Position numbers and translations under genes: made by a program | The notes under the pieces: model-generated | What the model saw: only the letters and a program-made list of their open reading frames with translations | Told to the model about the DNA's origin: nothing | Database searches by the model: none | Shown here: piece after piece, positions 14,132 through 22,846 of the stretch | How positions within the stretch are numbered: the first letter of the stretch is position 1 | Layout: each line of letters begins with the position of its first letter | IMG/VR virus record: IMGVR_UViG_3300041586_000059 | Coordinates: 1-32,316 of that record | From: a virus | Length of the DNA: 32,316 bases | Strand: one strand, 5' to 3'

Positions 14132-15559
14132 ATGAAAAACTCACAACCAGCAATACTTGGCAAAGTGCCACCTCAAGCAATAGAATTGGAAGAAGCGATC
14201 CTTGGAGGATTAATGCTTGAAAAGTCAACACTGACCAAGCACATTGGATCTATCAATCCAGAATACTTTTACAGCGATTCCCATCAAAAGATCGCTCAAT
14301 CAATTTTAGAACTTTACGCATCAGGGAAGCCAATTGATTTGCTGACTGTAACCAATCACCTACGATCAAAAAGCATATTAGCAGAGGTAGGCGGTGCCTC
14401 TTACATGACTGATCTGACTGATCGAATTTCTGGTGGAGCGCATCTTGGGGAATACATATTAATCATCAAGGAAAAGTACCTTATGCGCAAGATGATACAC
14501 CTGGGCATGGAATTGATCGGTAAAGGCTATGATTCTACTGCCAACTGCTTTGAAGTCATGGATTATGGCCAGATCCAGCTGATCAATATGGTTGGCAATA
14601 TGGTGTCAAAGTCAGTCATAGACATCAAGCAATCAATGGGAGATGTGTTTGAAGAGATCGCCAAGAACATAACCAAGAACCAGAACCACGAGATCACAGG
14701 AGTTTCCACCGGATTAACGAAGCTTGATGACTTTACCGGAGGCTGGCAGAATGGTGACCTGGTAGTGTTGGCAGCGAGACCAGCCATGGGCAAGACCGGA
14801 CTCGCACTATCCTTGTCACGAGCAGCAGCCAAGCAGGGTAAAAAGGTACTACTATGCTCCCTTGAAATGACGCACAAGAAGCTTAGCTATCGTATGATTG
14901 CTCAAGAAACTAAGATGTTTGACATCACTAACATGCAGCGCGGTGCAATGGATCTATCAGATCTGAATGCGCTTATGCTAAGAACTAACCACATGGTCAA
15001 GTACGGCATCAAGATAGATGACGATGCAAGTATGACTGTAATGCAGCTAAGAGCAAAGGCCAACCAGATGAAGATGGAAGGAGGACTTGACATGATAGTA
15101 TTAGACTACCTTCAACTCATGCAAGGTGATGGCAGCAAGTCAGGCAATAGAGAGCAGGAGATCAGCAGTATCAGTCGTGGGTTGAAGGTGCTGGCTAAGG
15201 ATCTTGACATCCCTGTCATTGCATTGTCTCAGCTATCCAGAGCAGTAGAGACAAGAGGTGGAAATCATAAGCCAAAGCTATCGGATCTTAGAGAGTCAGG
15301 AGCTATCGAGCAAGATGCAGACATGGTGATCTTCCTATACAGACCAGAGTACTACCAGATCAGTGAGTACCTGTTCCCAGATGGAGAACTTGGGAGTACT
15401 GAAGGTCTTGCACTTGGTGACATTGCCAAGCATCGTAATGGTCCAATTGGTGAGTTCTCCATGAGATTTCATCACAAGTATACAGACTTCACAGACTGGA
15501 ACCCAGCACCACCCAAGAGTAGCAGTAATTTCAATTATGATAGGACAGTAAACTTTTGA
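14132..15559 (+). CDS. dnaB: Replicative DNA helicase, DnaB family
   Basis: 475 residues, the full DnaB length. The N-terminal helical domain (PPQAIELEEAILGGLMLE, about 13-120) is followed by the RecA-like motor. This has Walker A ARPAMGKT (215-222), the catalytic Glu in LCSLEM (Glu245), Walker B MIVLDYLQLM (321-330) and the DNA-loop/arginine motifs SQLSRAVETR and LRESGAIEQDADMVIFLYRP (366-404). It unwinds the fork in 5'-3' direction as a hexamer. It follows the initiator gene, which presumably loads it. Its own helicase makes the phage less dependent on the host DnaB. Confidence 0.96.
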   Translation: MKNSQPAILGKVPPQAIELEEAILGGLMLEKSTLTKHIGSINPEYFYSDSHQKIAQSILELYASGKPIDLLTVTNHLRSKSILAEVGGASYMTDLTDRISGGAHLGEYILIIKEKYLMRKMIHLGMELIGKGYDSTANCFEVMDYGQIQLINMVGNMVSKSVIDIKQSMGDVFEEIAKNITKNQNHEITGVSTGLTKLDDFTGGWQNGDLVVLAARPAMGKTGLALSLSRAAAKQGKKVLLCSLEMTHKKLSYRMIAQETKMFDITNMQRGAMDLSDLNALMLRTNHMVKYGIKIDDDASMTVMQLRAKANQMKMEGGLDMIVLDYLQLMQGDGSKSGNREQEISSISRGLKVLAKDLDIPVIALSQLSRAVETRGGNHKPKLSDLRESGAIEQDADMVIFLYRPEYYQISEYLFPDGELGSTEGLALGDIAKHRNGPIGEFSMRFHHKYTDFTDWNPAPPKSSSNFNYDRTVNF

Positions 15560-15568
15560 CCCCACGTG

Positions 15569-15599
15569 TTTGTTTATCAAACATTATTGTGTAACATTG
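15569..15599 (+). promoter_or_regulatory. Promoter for the packaging genes
   Basis: TTTG (15569-15572), a 19-bp spacer and TAACATTG (15592-15599) match the Bacteroidota consensus at nine of ten fixed bases. Transcription would begin about 15606, just ahead of the HNH ATG at 15617. The -7 box is overlapped on its right by the perfect palindrome ATTGTTAACAAT (15596-15607), a possible control site. Confidence 0.65.
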
Positions 15600-15616
15600 T
15601 TAACAATACAAACGAA

Positions 15617-15961
15617 ATGCCAAATATCAACCGAACTAACCCAATGCTTCCTTGGAAGGTATCCACACCCAAATCAAACAAGAGTTGGGGGAATAATACC
15701 GGATTCTATTCCAAAAAAGCATGGAGAAGTTTGCGAAAGATCAAGCTCATGGAAGACCCGTTATGTGTCAACTGTAAGACCAAAGGATCATTGACAAGTG
15801 CAGCGGTAGTAGATCACATCATTCCAAGACGCTTACGGCCCGATCTCGAACTAGACTGGGCTAACCTCCAATCCCTGTGCGAAAGTTGTCACAACTCCAA
15901 GTCAGGCACGGAGGGGAGGGGGGGTCGAAATCCTAAAAACCAAAACCAGCCAAACCGTTGA
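15617..15961 (+). CDS. HNH endonuclease
   Basis: 114 residues from the ATG at 15617. An in-frame ATG at 15566 lies upstream of the predicted promoter, so the later start is preferred. HNH fold: CVNC (Cys50, Cys53), VDHIIPRR (Asp66, catalytic His67), NLQSLCESCHNSKS (Asn83, Cys88, Cys91, His92). It sits directly before small and large terminase. In HK97-like cos phages such HNH proteins work with the terminase to cut cos ends, so a cohesive-end packaging mode is likely. A free-standing homing nuclease is less likely in this place. Confidence 0.9.
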   Translation: MPNINRTNPMLPWKVSTPKSNKSWGNNTGFYSKKAWRSLRKIKLMEDPLCVNCKTKGSLTSAAVVDHIIPRRLRPDLELDWANLQSLCESCHNSKSGTEGRGGRNPKNQNQPNR

Positions 15962-16015
15962 GGTTAATTTCCTTCATGCGCGTGCAAAACTCAGAACCTA
16001 AATTAGGGAACAAAT

Positions 16016-16552
16016 ATGGCAGGAGGTAGACCAAGACAGCCGGATTCTTTGAAAAATGCAAAGGGAACTTTGCAACCCTCACGGGTGAATCAACTTCAGC
16101 CAAAAGTTTTGCCGGGAATGCCAGAAATCCCGTCTGGTTTAGTTGGCACGGCTAAAAGAAAGTTTATTGAGTTGGCTAAGGAGCTTAGTCAGATGAAGGT
16201 AGTCACACCACATGACACCCATGTGCTTGAGCAAATAGCAAAGGAATTTGACCTTTTCAAACAGCTTGAAAAAATACTCAAAAAGGATGGCCTTTTTTAT
16301 CACGGCACAAGGACTGAAAAGCAGACAGTTGATGACCCGGATGGAGTAAAAGAGCGAGTGGTGAAGGTGACAATCCTTGAAAGCAAGCTTAAAACCCACC
16401 CGGCACTGACCGCAAGGAACCAAGCTTGGACCAATATTATGAAAGGATTGCAAGAATGTGGCCTCACTCCCTCAACCAGATCCAAATTGAAGATAGTAAA
16501 AAAAGAAGATTCCAATCCATTCTCTGACTTTCTCAAATCTTCAATCTCTTGA
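16016..16552 (+). CDS. terS: Terminase small subunit, P27 family
   Basis: 178 residues. It starts with the P27-family signature (AGGRPRQPDSLKNAKGTLQPSR), followed by a helical region with LVGTAKRKFIELAKELSQMKVVTPHD and the C-terminal ALTARNQAWTNIMKGLQECGLTPSTRSKL. It recognises the packaging site and brings the large subunit. The 54 bases before it hold no clear promoter. Its TGA stop overlaps a TTG start of the large subunit, so the two are coupled. Confidence 0.9.
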   Translation: MAGGRPRQPDSLKNAKGTLQPSRVNQLQPKVLPGMPEIPSGLVGTAKRKFIELAKELSQMKVVTPHDTHVLEQIAKEFDLFKQLEKILKKDGLFYHGTRTEKQTVDDPDGVKERVVKVTILESKLKTHPALTARNQAWTNIMKGLQECGLTPSTRSKLKIVKKEDSNPFSDFLKSSIS

Positions 16553-18234
16553 CACGAGCAGAAACCTACATCCAAGACATCACCTCAGGCAGAATTAAAG
16601 CCTGCAAGTGGGTGAACCTTGCTGTGCAGCGACATTTGCAAGACCTGAAATTAGCCAAAGACAAAGCAATATACTTTGATGTGGCAGCTGGGGAGCGAGC
16701 AGTGCAGTTCTTTTCACTGCTCAAACACTACAAGGGGAGCTATCAAGGTCAACCCTTCCACCTCTTACCTTGGCAGGCCTTCTTCATTTCATCACTGTTT
16801 GGGTGGAAGAAAGCCAATCACAAGCGAAGATTCCAGTATGCCTACTTGAAAGTTTCCCGCAAAAATGGCAAAACTACGCTGGCATCTGGCATCTGCCTGT
16901 ATGGTTTGATCGCTGATGGCGAAGCAGCAGCCGAAATATATACCTCGGCAACCACCAGAGAGCAAGCTTCAATCTGTTTTAATGATGCGAAAAACATAAT
17001 TAAGAACGATCAAAACCTAAATCAGGTGGTGGAAATCTGGGTAAACTCAATCACGCTGTCATCTGATGCCTCATTTCTCAAGCCTGTATCTTCTGAAGCT
17101 GGCAACTTGGATGGCCTTAATCCTCACATTGCACTGGTGGATGAGTACCACGCACACAAAAGTGATGAGGTTTTCAATGTAATGAAGTCAGGTATGGGTT
17201 CCCGGACGCAACCAATTCACCTCACCATCACCACTGCTGGGTTCAACAAGACTTCTGCCTGCTTCACATACGAGAAGACTTGTCAAGAAATCCTACAAGG
17301 GATCAAGCATGATGAGTCACAACTTGCAATTATGTACGATCTGGATGAGGAGGATGACTACTTGCAGGAGGCTATTTGGATCAAAGCCAACCCATCACTA
17401 GGGTTCACACCATCGCTTGAGTACCTGCAACGGGAAGTAATTCAGGCAAAAAACAATCCTACACAGCTGGTCAACCTGCTTACAAAGAATTTTAACCAGT
17501 GGACTGACTCATCTTCGAATTGGATTGAGGACCGCAAGTGGATGGAAAGCACTATTCCTGCTCACATTGATGAGGAGTATTTGTCAGGACTTCCATGTAT
17601 GGGAGCCATTGACTTGGCATCCACAAGGGATCTCAATGCCTGGACAAAGTTGTGGATTGATGAGATGGAAGGAAAGTACTACACAAAGACGCGGTATTTT
17701 CTACCAAAAGAATCTATGATGGCACGGGTGAAAAGGGATGGAGTCCGGTATGACATGTGGGCAGAGCAGGGATGGATAGAACTCACTGAAGGCAATGTCA
17801 CAGATTATCGATTTATCAAGGCTGCCATCTTGCTAGACTGTGAAAACAACAAGATAGATGCCATTGCCTTTGATCGGTGGAACTCATCACAGCTGGTCAT
17901 TGAACTTACAGAAGAAGGATTGGACATGGTGCCTTACGGTCAGGGCTTCGCTTCCATGTCCAATCCATCCAAAGAAATGGAAAAAATGATATACACAAAA
18001 GAATTTATGCATGACTCATCACCGGTATGCAGGTGGATGATTTCGAATGTAGAACTGTCAAGAGATCCTGCCGGCAACATCAAGCCCGACAAGGCCAAGT
18101 CATCCGAGAAGATAGATGGCACGGTAGCCAAAGTCATGGCACTTGGTCTGATCCTAAGCAAGGGAATGCAGCTTGCCACTGATGGTGGTCCATCCCGATA
18201 CGAGGATGAGGAAGGAGGGTTATGGGTAATCTAA
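16549..18234 (+). CDS. terL: Terminase large subunit
   Basis: 561 residues, HK97-type (Terminase_1). ATPase: Walker A SRKNGKTT (103-110), Walker B IALVDEYH (Asp198, Glu199), coupling motif LTITTAG (225-231). RNase-H-like nuclease: Asp355 in MGAIDLAS, Asp442 in AIAFDRW and Asp523 in KIDGTVA are the likely metal ligands. It pumps DNA into the prohead and cuts it. The start is TTG at 16549, overlapping the small-subunit stop; I see no better ATG upstream of the ATPase domain. Confidence 0.95.
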   Translation: MTRAETYIQDITSGRIKACKWVNLAVQRHLQDLKLAKDKAIYFDVAAGERAVQFFSLLKHYKGSYQGQPFHLLPWQAFFISSLFGWKKANHKRRFQYAYLKVSRKNGKTTLASGICLYGLIADGEAAAEIYTSATTREQASICFNDAKNIIKNDQNLNQVVEIWVNSITLSSDASFLKPVSSEAGNLDGLNPHIALVDEYHAHKSDEVFNVMKSGMGSRTQPIHLTITTAGFNKTSACFTYEKTCQEILQGIKHDESQLAIMYDLDEEDDYLQEAIWIKANPSLGFTPSLEYLQREVIQAKNNPTQLVNLLTKNFNQWTDSSSNWIEDRKWMESTIPAHIDEEYLSGLPCMGAIDLASTRDLNAWTKLWIDEMEGKYYTKTRYFLPKESMMARVKRDGVRYDMWAEQGWIELTEGNVTDYRFIKAAILLDCENNKIDAIAFDRWNSSQLVIELTEEGLDMVPYGQGFASMSNPSKEMEKMIYTKEFMHDSSPVCRWMISNVELSRDPAGNIKPDKAKSSEKIDGTVAKVMALGLILSKGMQLATDGGPSRYEDEEGGLWVI

Positions 18235-18476
18235 CAGAAAAGATGGTGATGATCCCTGCACGACTCATCCCATGCAACAACACCACTGCTGGATTCATTG
18301 CAGAATTCCACCACCGGCTATGCAGTGCCAAGACTCAGATTGAAGTATTCTCTGAGATTGAAGATGAGCTAGAGACCTACTTCGGCAAGCGCAAGTTTTC
18401 AGACTTCCAATCTTTCAGAGTCCTGCTTACCAGACACAACAAAAAGAAGAAACTTACTAGCCAGCAGAAATCATGA
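18222..18476 (+). CDS. Hypothetical protein between terminase and portal
   Basis: 84 residues, basic, predicted helical in the second half (IEVFSEIEDELETYFGKRKF ... HNKKKKLTSQQKS). It overlaps the terminase end by 13 bp and the next start by 4 bp (ATGA at 18473-18476). Not recognised. Cotranscribed with the packaging genes. Confidence 0.6.
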   Translation: MGNLTEKMVMIPARLIPCNNTTAGFIAEFHHRLCSAKTQIEVFSEIEDELETYFGKRKFSDFQSFRVLLTRHNKKKKLTSQQKS

Positions 18477-18919
18477 TACAGGCAAATAAATTGAGGATCG
18501 GGAATTGGGTTAGAAGCAATCTTACTAAGAGAGAATTTCAAATCACCGCAGAAGATATAGTATATATTAATATAGATCCTTCGGTAGTTAGTCCAATCCC
18601 ACTCACAGAAGAACGGCTTTTAAATTTTGGGTTTGAACAAAAAAATGGACTTATTTGTAGTTTTTCAATCGATGTAACAGGTATTACCCGATCTAAAAGC
18701 GAAGAAATTTCTCTTTCAAGAAATACCGATAAATCAAGTTACTGGTATTTATATTTCCGACAAGGGGATAATACAGAAAAATCGTTATTCCATAAAAACG
18801 ATTTAGTCTTACTGCAAAGAAAACTAGAATCAGTCCATCAACTCCAGAACCTTTACTTTGCACTTACCGGACAGGAACTGATATTAAACCAAGAACTACC
18901 ATCAACCCTCCTGCCATGA
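18473..18919 (+). CDS. Conserved-looking phage protein of unknown role
   Basis: 148 residues. The frame LRIGNWV ... LTEERLLNFGFE ... VHQLQNLYFALTGQEL is one I recognise from short proteins in Bacteroidota phages and mobile elements, with no known function. It is notably more AT-rich than its neighbours, so it may be a later insertion into the packaging operon. The stop overlaps the next start as ATGA. Confidence 0.65.
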   Translation: MIQANKLRIGNWVRSNLTKREFQITAEDIVYINIDPSVVSPIPLTEERLLNFGFEQKNGLICSFSIDVTGITRSKSEEISLSRNTDKSSYWYLYFRQGDNTEKSLFHKNDLVLLQRKLESVHQLQNLYFALTGQELILNQELPSTLLP

Positions 18920-19089
18920 TTCCCCAGCTTCTTCTCTTGCTATACATCTTCATTGGTATTCGTACTGCTAAAAAGCATCGAGTAGCCAAGCCAGTTGAAT
19001 TCACAGCTACGGTCATTCAAGCAGTGATCTTGATAGGCTTATTGATCTGGGGTGATTTCTTTGAAATACTAATCAGCAGAATCCAATAA
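18916..19089 (+). CDS. Small two-span membrane protein, 57 aa
   Basis: 57 residues starting MIPQLLLLLYIFIGIRTAKK. Two hydrophobic segments (about 4-15 and 33-51, VIQAVILIGLLIWGDFFEIL) flank a basic turn (RTAKKHRVAKP). The start overlaps the previous stop as ATGA. Location ahead of the portal gene is unusual for a lysis protein. Function unknown. Confidence 0.5.
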   Translation: MIPQLLLLLYIFIGIRTAKKHRVAKPVEFTATVIQAVILIGLLIWGDFFEILISRIQ

Positions 19090-19123
19090 CGATCCATCAC
19101 ACTAGTTTGCTGACACAAACAAT

Positions 19124-19171
19124 TTAAACAAAGTTAACAAACAATTTTTTAACGCGTCCCCATATTGGGAC
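19124..19171. promoter_or_regulatory. Repeated motif, copy 2, and hairpin abutting the portal start
   Basis: TTAAACAAAGTTAACAAA (19124-19141) is identical to 6553-6570. After it, GTCCC (19156-19160) and GGGAC (19167-19171) form a short inverted repeat with a 6-base loop, ending at the base before the portal ATG (19172). In RNA this would place a hairpin directly against the start codon and could limit translation. Promoter function of the 18-mer for the portal operon is not shown: I see no good plus-strand -33/-7 pair. Confidence 0.45.
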
Positions 19172-20476
19172 ATGAATCTAGGGCGAGCGTTATCTTCTGG
19201 AATAGACATCCTTACACGATCAGCATCAGTATCTTCCAATATTTCTTATTTGGTCAATCCTGAAGAATGGCTCAAAGGACCGTTTACCCTTGGGGGATTC
19301 ACTGCTGCACAGGATTCAGGTGTGCCAGTCACTTCCAAATCCATACAGCAAATCCCTGCTTACATCTCAGGCCTTCGCTTGCTCTCAGAAACAGTGGCAT
19401 CCCTTTCAGGTAAGCTCATCCAAAAAACAGATGAGTCAATTACCTACCTAAGATCAGATCCAAGGAATAAGCTTTGCTTTCGAAAGCCATCCCGAATGAT
19501 GAACTCGGTGATTTTCTGGGAGACCGCAACAAAATACGCAGTTCACAAAGGAAACTTTTTTGCCATCATCTTACGGGATGAAGACATGAACCCAATTGAA
19601 TTCGTGCCAATTCACGAATCCAAGTCAGTCACCATCATAGAGTCAGAAGGTGAGCTATTCTACGACATTCAAGGTGTGGGCATCTTGCCTGCCTACATGG
19701 TGCTACACTTCAAAGGATTGGGTGATGGCATCATAGGTATCGGTGCCATTGAGTATGCAGCCACCACAGCAGGTGTGGTCTTGGCTACGCAAAAAAACCA
19801 AGCCAAGTTTTTTAAGTCAGGCTCCAAGCTGCAAGGGTACATCACACACCCAAAGCAGTTGAAGAAGGAAACTATGACTAAGCTCAGAGAGTCTTGGCAT
19901 TCGCTGTATCATTCTGATGCTTCCAATAATTCCACAGCTTTCTTGGATGAAGGCATGGAATACAAAACTGTATCTGTCACACCCGAAGCTGCCAAGTACC
20001 TGGAGACTTTGAAGAATGGCTACTACGACATTGCAGCCATCCTGCGAGTGCCACCGCACATGATTGCATTGATGGACAAATCATCCTTCAATAACATCGA
20101 GCAGCAGTCACTTGACTTTGTGAAGTATGGACTGCTGATTTGGATCATGAGATTCGAAGCGGAACTCAATGATAAGTGCCTGACTGAAGCTGAGAAGCTA
20201 CAGGATGAAGTGCAGTTCAAATTCAACCTGGAAGCATTGCTACGAGGTGACTACAAGTCCAGAATGGAAGGCTATCGAATAGCCATCAATGCTGGAATCA
20301 TGTCTCAGAACGAAGCACGAAAGCTCGAAGACATGAGTCCTTATGAAGGTGGAAATGAGCATTGGCTTCAGATGAATATGATGCCACTATCGATGGCAAA
20401 GGACATACTCAACCGAACTGCTGATCAATTGGTATTGAAGCAACTTAATTCCCAACAACATGAAAGTAACGACTAA
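19172..20476 (+). CDS. Portal protein, HK97 family
   Basis: 434 residues, the usual length for HK97-type portals. Recognisable features are QQIPAYISGLRLLSETVASL near residues 53-75, the FRKPSRMMNSVIFWETATKY segment, and the long C-terminal helix region with ILRVPPHMIALMDKSSFNNIEQQ and TEAEKLQDEV. It forms the dodecameric DNA channel at one capsid vertex. It is followed by protease and capsid genes in the standard HK97 order. Its 3' end overlaps the protease start by 17 bp. Confidence 0.93.
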   Translation: MNLGRALSSGIDILTRSASVSSNISYLVNPEEWLKGPFTLGGFTAAQDSGVPVTSKSIQQIPAYISGLRLLSETVASLSGKLIQKTDESITYLRSDPRNKLCFRKPSRMMNSVIFWETATKYAVHKGNFFAIILRDEDMNPIEFVPIHESKSVTIIESEGELFYDIQGVGILPAYMVLHFKGLGDGIIGIGAIEYAATTAGVVLATQKNQAKFFKSGSKLQGYITHPKQLKKETMTKLRESWHSLYHSDASNNSTAFLDEGMEYKTVSVTPEAAKYLETLKNGYYDIAAILRVPPHMIALMDKSSFNNIEQQSLDFVKYGLLIWIMRFEAELNDKCLTEAEKLQDEVQFKFNLEALLRGDYKSRMEGYRIAINAGIMSQNEARKLEDMSPYEGGNEHWLQMNMMPLSMAKDILNRTADQLVLKQLNSQQHESND

Positions 20477-21089
20477 TATGCTAATAAGTAGACAAGTAGG
20501 AATTGTGGTAAGAGCTGTAGATGTCGAAAACCGTACTGCTGAGTTCATCATCAGTACTGAATCACCGGACACCTACGGCACTGTATTCAAAGCAGCTGGT
20601 GCAAAGATCGAGCGCTACACCAAGAACCCGATTGTGACCTATCAGCACGAAGATTTTTCCACTGATCCTGATGATGTCATTGGTACCTCAGAACTAAGAC
20701 TCGAAGACAATCAGTGGATTGCCAGAGTCACCTTTGAGGACAAAGAAAATGATTACAACGACAAGGCCGAGAAGATTTTTCGCAAGGTCAAGAAGGGTAC
20801 GCTTCGCATGGCTTCCATCATGGCCGAACCAATCGATGGCAGCATGGGTGATGCAGCAGCCGGGGAAGATCCCAGCATCATGTACTTCAGGAATTGGGAG
20901 TTGTACTCCTGGTCTATTGTCACACACGGATCCAATCCTGATGCACTCCTTCGAAATGTCGAAGCAATCAATTCATTCAAAGAGGCCAACAAGCTAAAAC
21001 CAACAGATCTAAATTCAATTCCAAGAGCGCAGCTACGAGATAGTTTCAAGGCTCGCATACTCAAACTAAATCAATTTTCAAACAAATGA
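20460..21089 (+). CDS. Prohead serine protease, HK97 family
   Basis: 209 residues. Catalytic residues by family pattern are His63 in YQHED and Ser119 in RMASIMAEP; the strand ELYSWSIVTHGSNPDALLR also fits. It cleaves the N-terminal delta (scaffolding) region of the capsid protein during maturation. It lies between portal and capsid, overlaps the portal end by 17 bp and overlaps the capsid start as ATGA (21086-21089). Confidence 0.92.
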   Translation: MKVTTNMLISRQVGIVVRAVDVENRTAEFIISTESPDTYGTVFKAAGAKIERYTKNPIVTYQHEDFSTDPDDVIGTSELRLEDNQWIARVTFEDKENDYNDKAEKIFRKVKKGTLRMASIMAEPIDGSMGDAAAGEDPSIMYFRNWELYSWSIVTHGSNPDALLRNVEAINSFKEANKLKPTDLNSIPRAQLRDSFKARILKLNQFSNK

Positions 21090-22402
21090 ACATTTTAAAA
21101 GCAAAAATCGAAGCACGTGCAGCAATGTACGTACGAGTAGCTGCCTTGGGAGAAATTACTAAGGTAGAAAAAAGAGACTGGACTGCTGAGGAAACTACAG
21201 AGTTCGAAGGTCTTGAGACTGAGATCAGAACGATCACAGCTGAGATCACTACACTGCAAGCGCAGGAAAGAGCAGCAGCAATCACAGCAGCAAGAGCAGC
21301 AGGTACACCAGTGCAGGGTGCAGTATCAGCAGGTGATGAGAAAGACCTCGCAACCTATTCACTTCGAAAGGCATTGCTATCCCTGTCTACTCAGAATGGC
21401 AAGATGGAAGGCATCGAATTAGAGATGCACGAGCAAGCCGAGAGTGAGGCACGATCAATTGCAGGTGTGACAAGCGAAGGTGGAATCATGATTCCACAAC
21501 TGGTTTTGAATAGAATGTATGCCAAGCGTGCGCTTGATCCTGCAACCGGCAACGGTGCCAATCTGTATGGAGAAGATGCTTTGGGTTATGTCGAAGCTTT
21601 GCGACCACTTTCAGTAGCCTTGCGGCTTGGTGCTGAGTACATGGCAGGGATGACCAATGAGTTCAAAATTCCTCGTGAGAATGCAGTCTATGTTCCAACT
21701 TTTAAGGATACACAGGCAGAGGCAACTGCATCAAATCCAACCTTGAGCAAAGCATCTTTCAAGGCAAACAGAGCTACAGGCTTTATGGACGTGGATCGTC
21801 AGTTGTTAGTTCAGACTTCAGGAGCAGTTGAGGCTCGAATGAGAAATCAGTTGATCTTGGGTCATGCGCAATTGCTCGATGCAGTAGCATTCACAGGAAG
21901 TGGATCCGGTGCAGAACCTACTGGAATTTTTAATGATGCCGATATTCCGGTGTTGTCAATTGGCACAAATGGTGGAGCCATCACAAAAGTTTTGATTGAG
22001 ACATTGGTCCAGCGATTGGAAGAAGCAAATGCAATGAATGACAATGTACGCTTCGTACTTTCACCAGTGTTGAAGCGAATACTCAAAGCCTTGACCATAG
22101 ATTCAGGTTCTGGCCAATTCGTACTTGATCGATTGACAAACACCATTGACAGCATCGAGGCAATTTCCACAAACTTTGTTCCCAAAAATATTGTCAAAGG
22201 TACAGGTACAGCATTGACTGCTGCAATCTTGGGAGACTTCAGAGCTTGCTCGTATGCACAGTGGGGTGGTACTGAAATCATCGTTGACAATCTGACTCAG
22301 GCCTTGAAGGGTAACATCCGATACATCCCGATTCAGTATGTGGATTTCCACGTAGTGCAGCCGGGATTGTTCCAAGTGATTAAGGACATCACCACAGTAT
22401 AA
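21086..22402 (+). CDS. Major capsid protein, HK97 fold
   Basis: 438 residues. Residues about 1-75 are a charged, Ala-rich coiled coil (delta domain) that acts as built-in scaffold. After a linker, the HK97 body begins near residue 120 (ARSIAGVTSEGGIMIPQLV) and includes the E-loop region (YVPTFKDTQAEATASNPTLS) and the A/P-domain end (WGGTEIIVDNLTQALKGNIRYIPIQYVDFHVVQPGLF). The protease next door should remove the delta domain. A hairpin followed by a T-run comes directly after the gene, which would make this transcript end the most abundant. Confidence 0.94.
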   Translation: MNILKAKIEARAAMYVRVAALGEITKVEKRDWTAEETTEFEGLETEIRTITAEITTLQAQERAAAITAARAAGTPVQGAVSAGDEKDLATYSLRKALLSLSTQNGKMEGIELEMHEQAESEARSIAGVTSEGGIMIPQLVLNRMYAKRALDPATGNGANLYGEDALGYVEALRPLSVALRLGAEYMAGMTNEFKIPRENAVYVPTFKDTQAEATASNPTLSKASFKANRATGFMDVDRQLLVQTSGAVEARMRNQLILGHAQLLDAVAFTGSGSGAEPTGIFNDADIPVLSIGTNGGAITKVLIETLVQRLEEANAMNDNVRFVLSPVLKRILKALTIDSGSGQFVLDRLTNTIDSIEAISTNFVPKNIVKGTGTALTAAILGDFRACSYAQWGGTEIIVDNLTQALKGNIRYIPIQYVDFHVVQPGLFQVIKDITTV

Positions 22403-22414
22403 TCATTCTTAAAC

Positions 22415-22487
22415 TATTCCAACGGGCAGGGGCCTAAGAGCTAAACTCTTGATTGGGACTCAAATGCTTCTCCCGTGGAATATTTTT
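22415..22487 (+). terminator. Large branched hairpin after the capsid gene
   Basis: TATTCCAACGGG (22415-22426) pairs with CCCGTGGAATA (22472-22482), 11 bp with one bulged A, followed by TTTTT (22483-22487). An inner hairpin AAGAG / CTCTT (22436-22440, 22446-22450) lies in the loop. It looks like a strong attenuator between capsid and connector genes. Confidence 0.65.
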
Positions 22488-22506
22488 CAATCCTAACTAC
22501 ACGATC

Positions 22507-22809
22507 ATGTACAAAGTAAACTTACCACTTCCCGGATACGGCTACTGCATTGGGGATGAGACCAAGCACATTGCTGAAGAAGATGCAAAAGTGTTCTTGG
22601 CTGAAAAGAGAATCTCACTAATTGAACTTGCTGAGCCACCAGTTGACAAAGTACCAGAGCCAGCACCAGAGCCAGCAATAGAGCCACCAGTTGACAAAGT
22701 ACCAGAGCCAGCACCAGAGCCAGCAATAGAGCCACCAGTTGACAAAGTACCAGAGCCAGAACCAGAGCCAGCTAAAGAAAACGTAACTGCCAAAAAGTCA
22801 GTAAAATAA
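22507..22809 (+). CDS. Proline-repeat protein downstream of capsid
   Basis: 100 residues from the ATG at 22507, just after the hairpin; a TTG further upstream would start inside the hairpin and is unlikely. Residues 1-42 form a small folded domain (YKVNLPLPGYGYCIGDETKHIAEEDAKVF). Residues 43-88 are three copies of a 16-residue repeat PPVDKVPEPAPEPAIE, giving an extended Pro/Glu-rich rod, then a basic end. Its position between capsid and connector is where many HK97-type phages place capsid decoration or head-fibre proteins. That role is inferred. Confidence 0.65.
   Translation: MYKVNLPLPGYGYCIGDETKHIAEEDAKVFLAEKRISLIELAEPPVDKVPEPAPEPAIEPPVDKVPEPAPEPAIEPPVDKVPEPEPEPAKENVTAKKSVK
22633..22772 (+). 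repeat. 48-bp tandem repeat, 2.9 copies
   Basis: Copies at 22633-22680 and 22681-22728 are identical over all 48 bp, and the third (22729-22772, partial) begins with a one-base difference. Identity at silent sites too shows that the expansion is recent or kept by recombination. It encodes the PPVDKVPEPAPEPAIE rod, so copy number should set the rod length. Confidence 0.9.
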
Positions 22810-22846
22810 GACTTACTGTAATACAGATTCCTACATTCATCGACCA

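Noticed and set aside
15566-15616. Earlier start of the HNH gene
   Set aside because: It would lie upstream of the predicted transcription start and adds 17 residues that do not resemble an HNH protein.
19020-19097. 26-residue minus-strand frame facing the motif at 19124
   Set aside because: Antisense to a coupled plus-strand gene and too short to support; the promoter-like motif alone is not enough.
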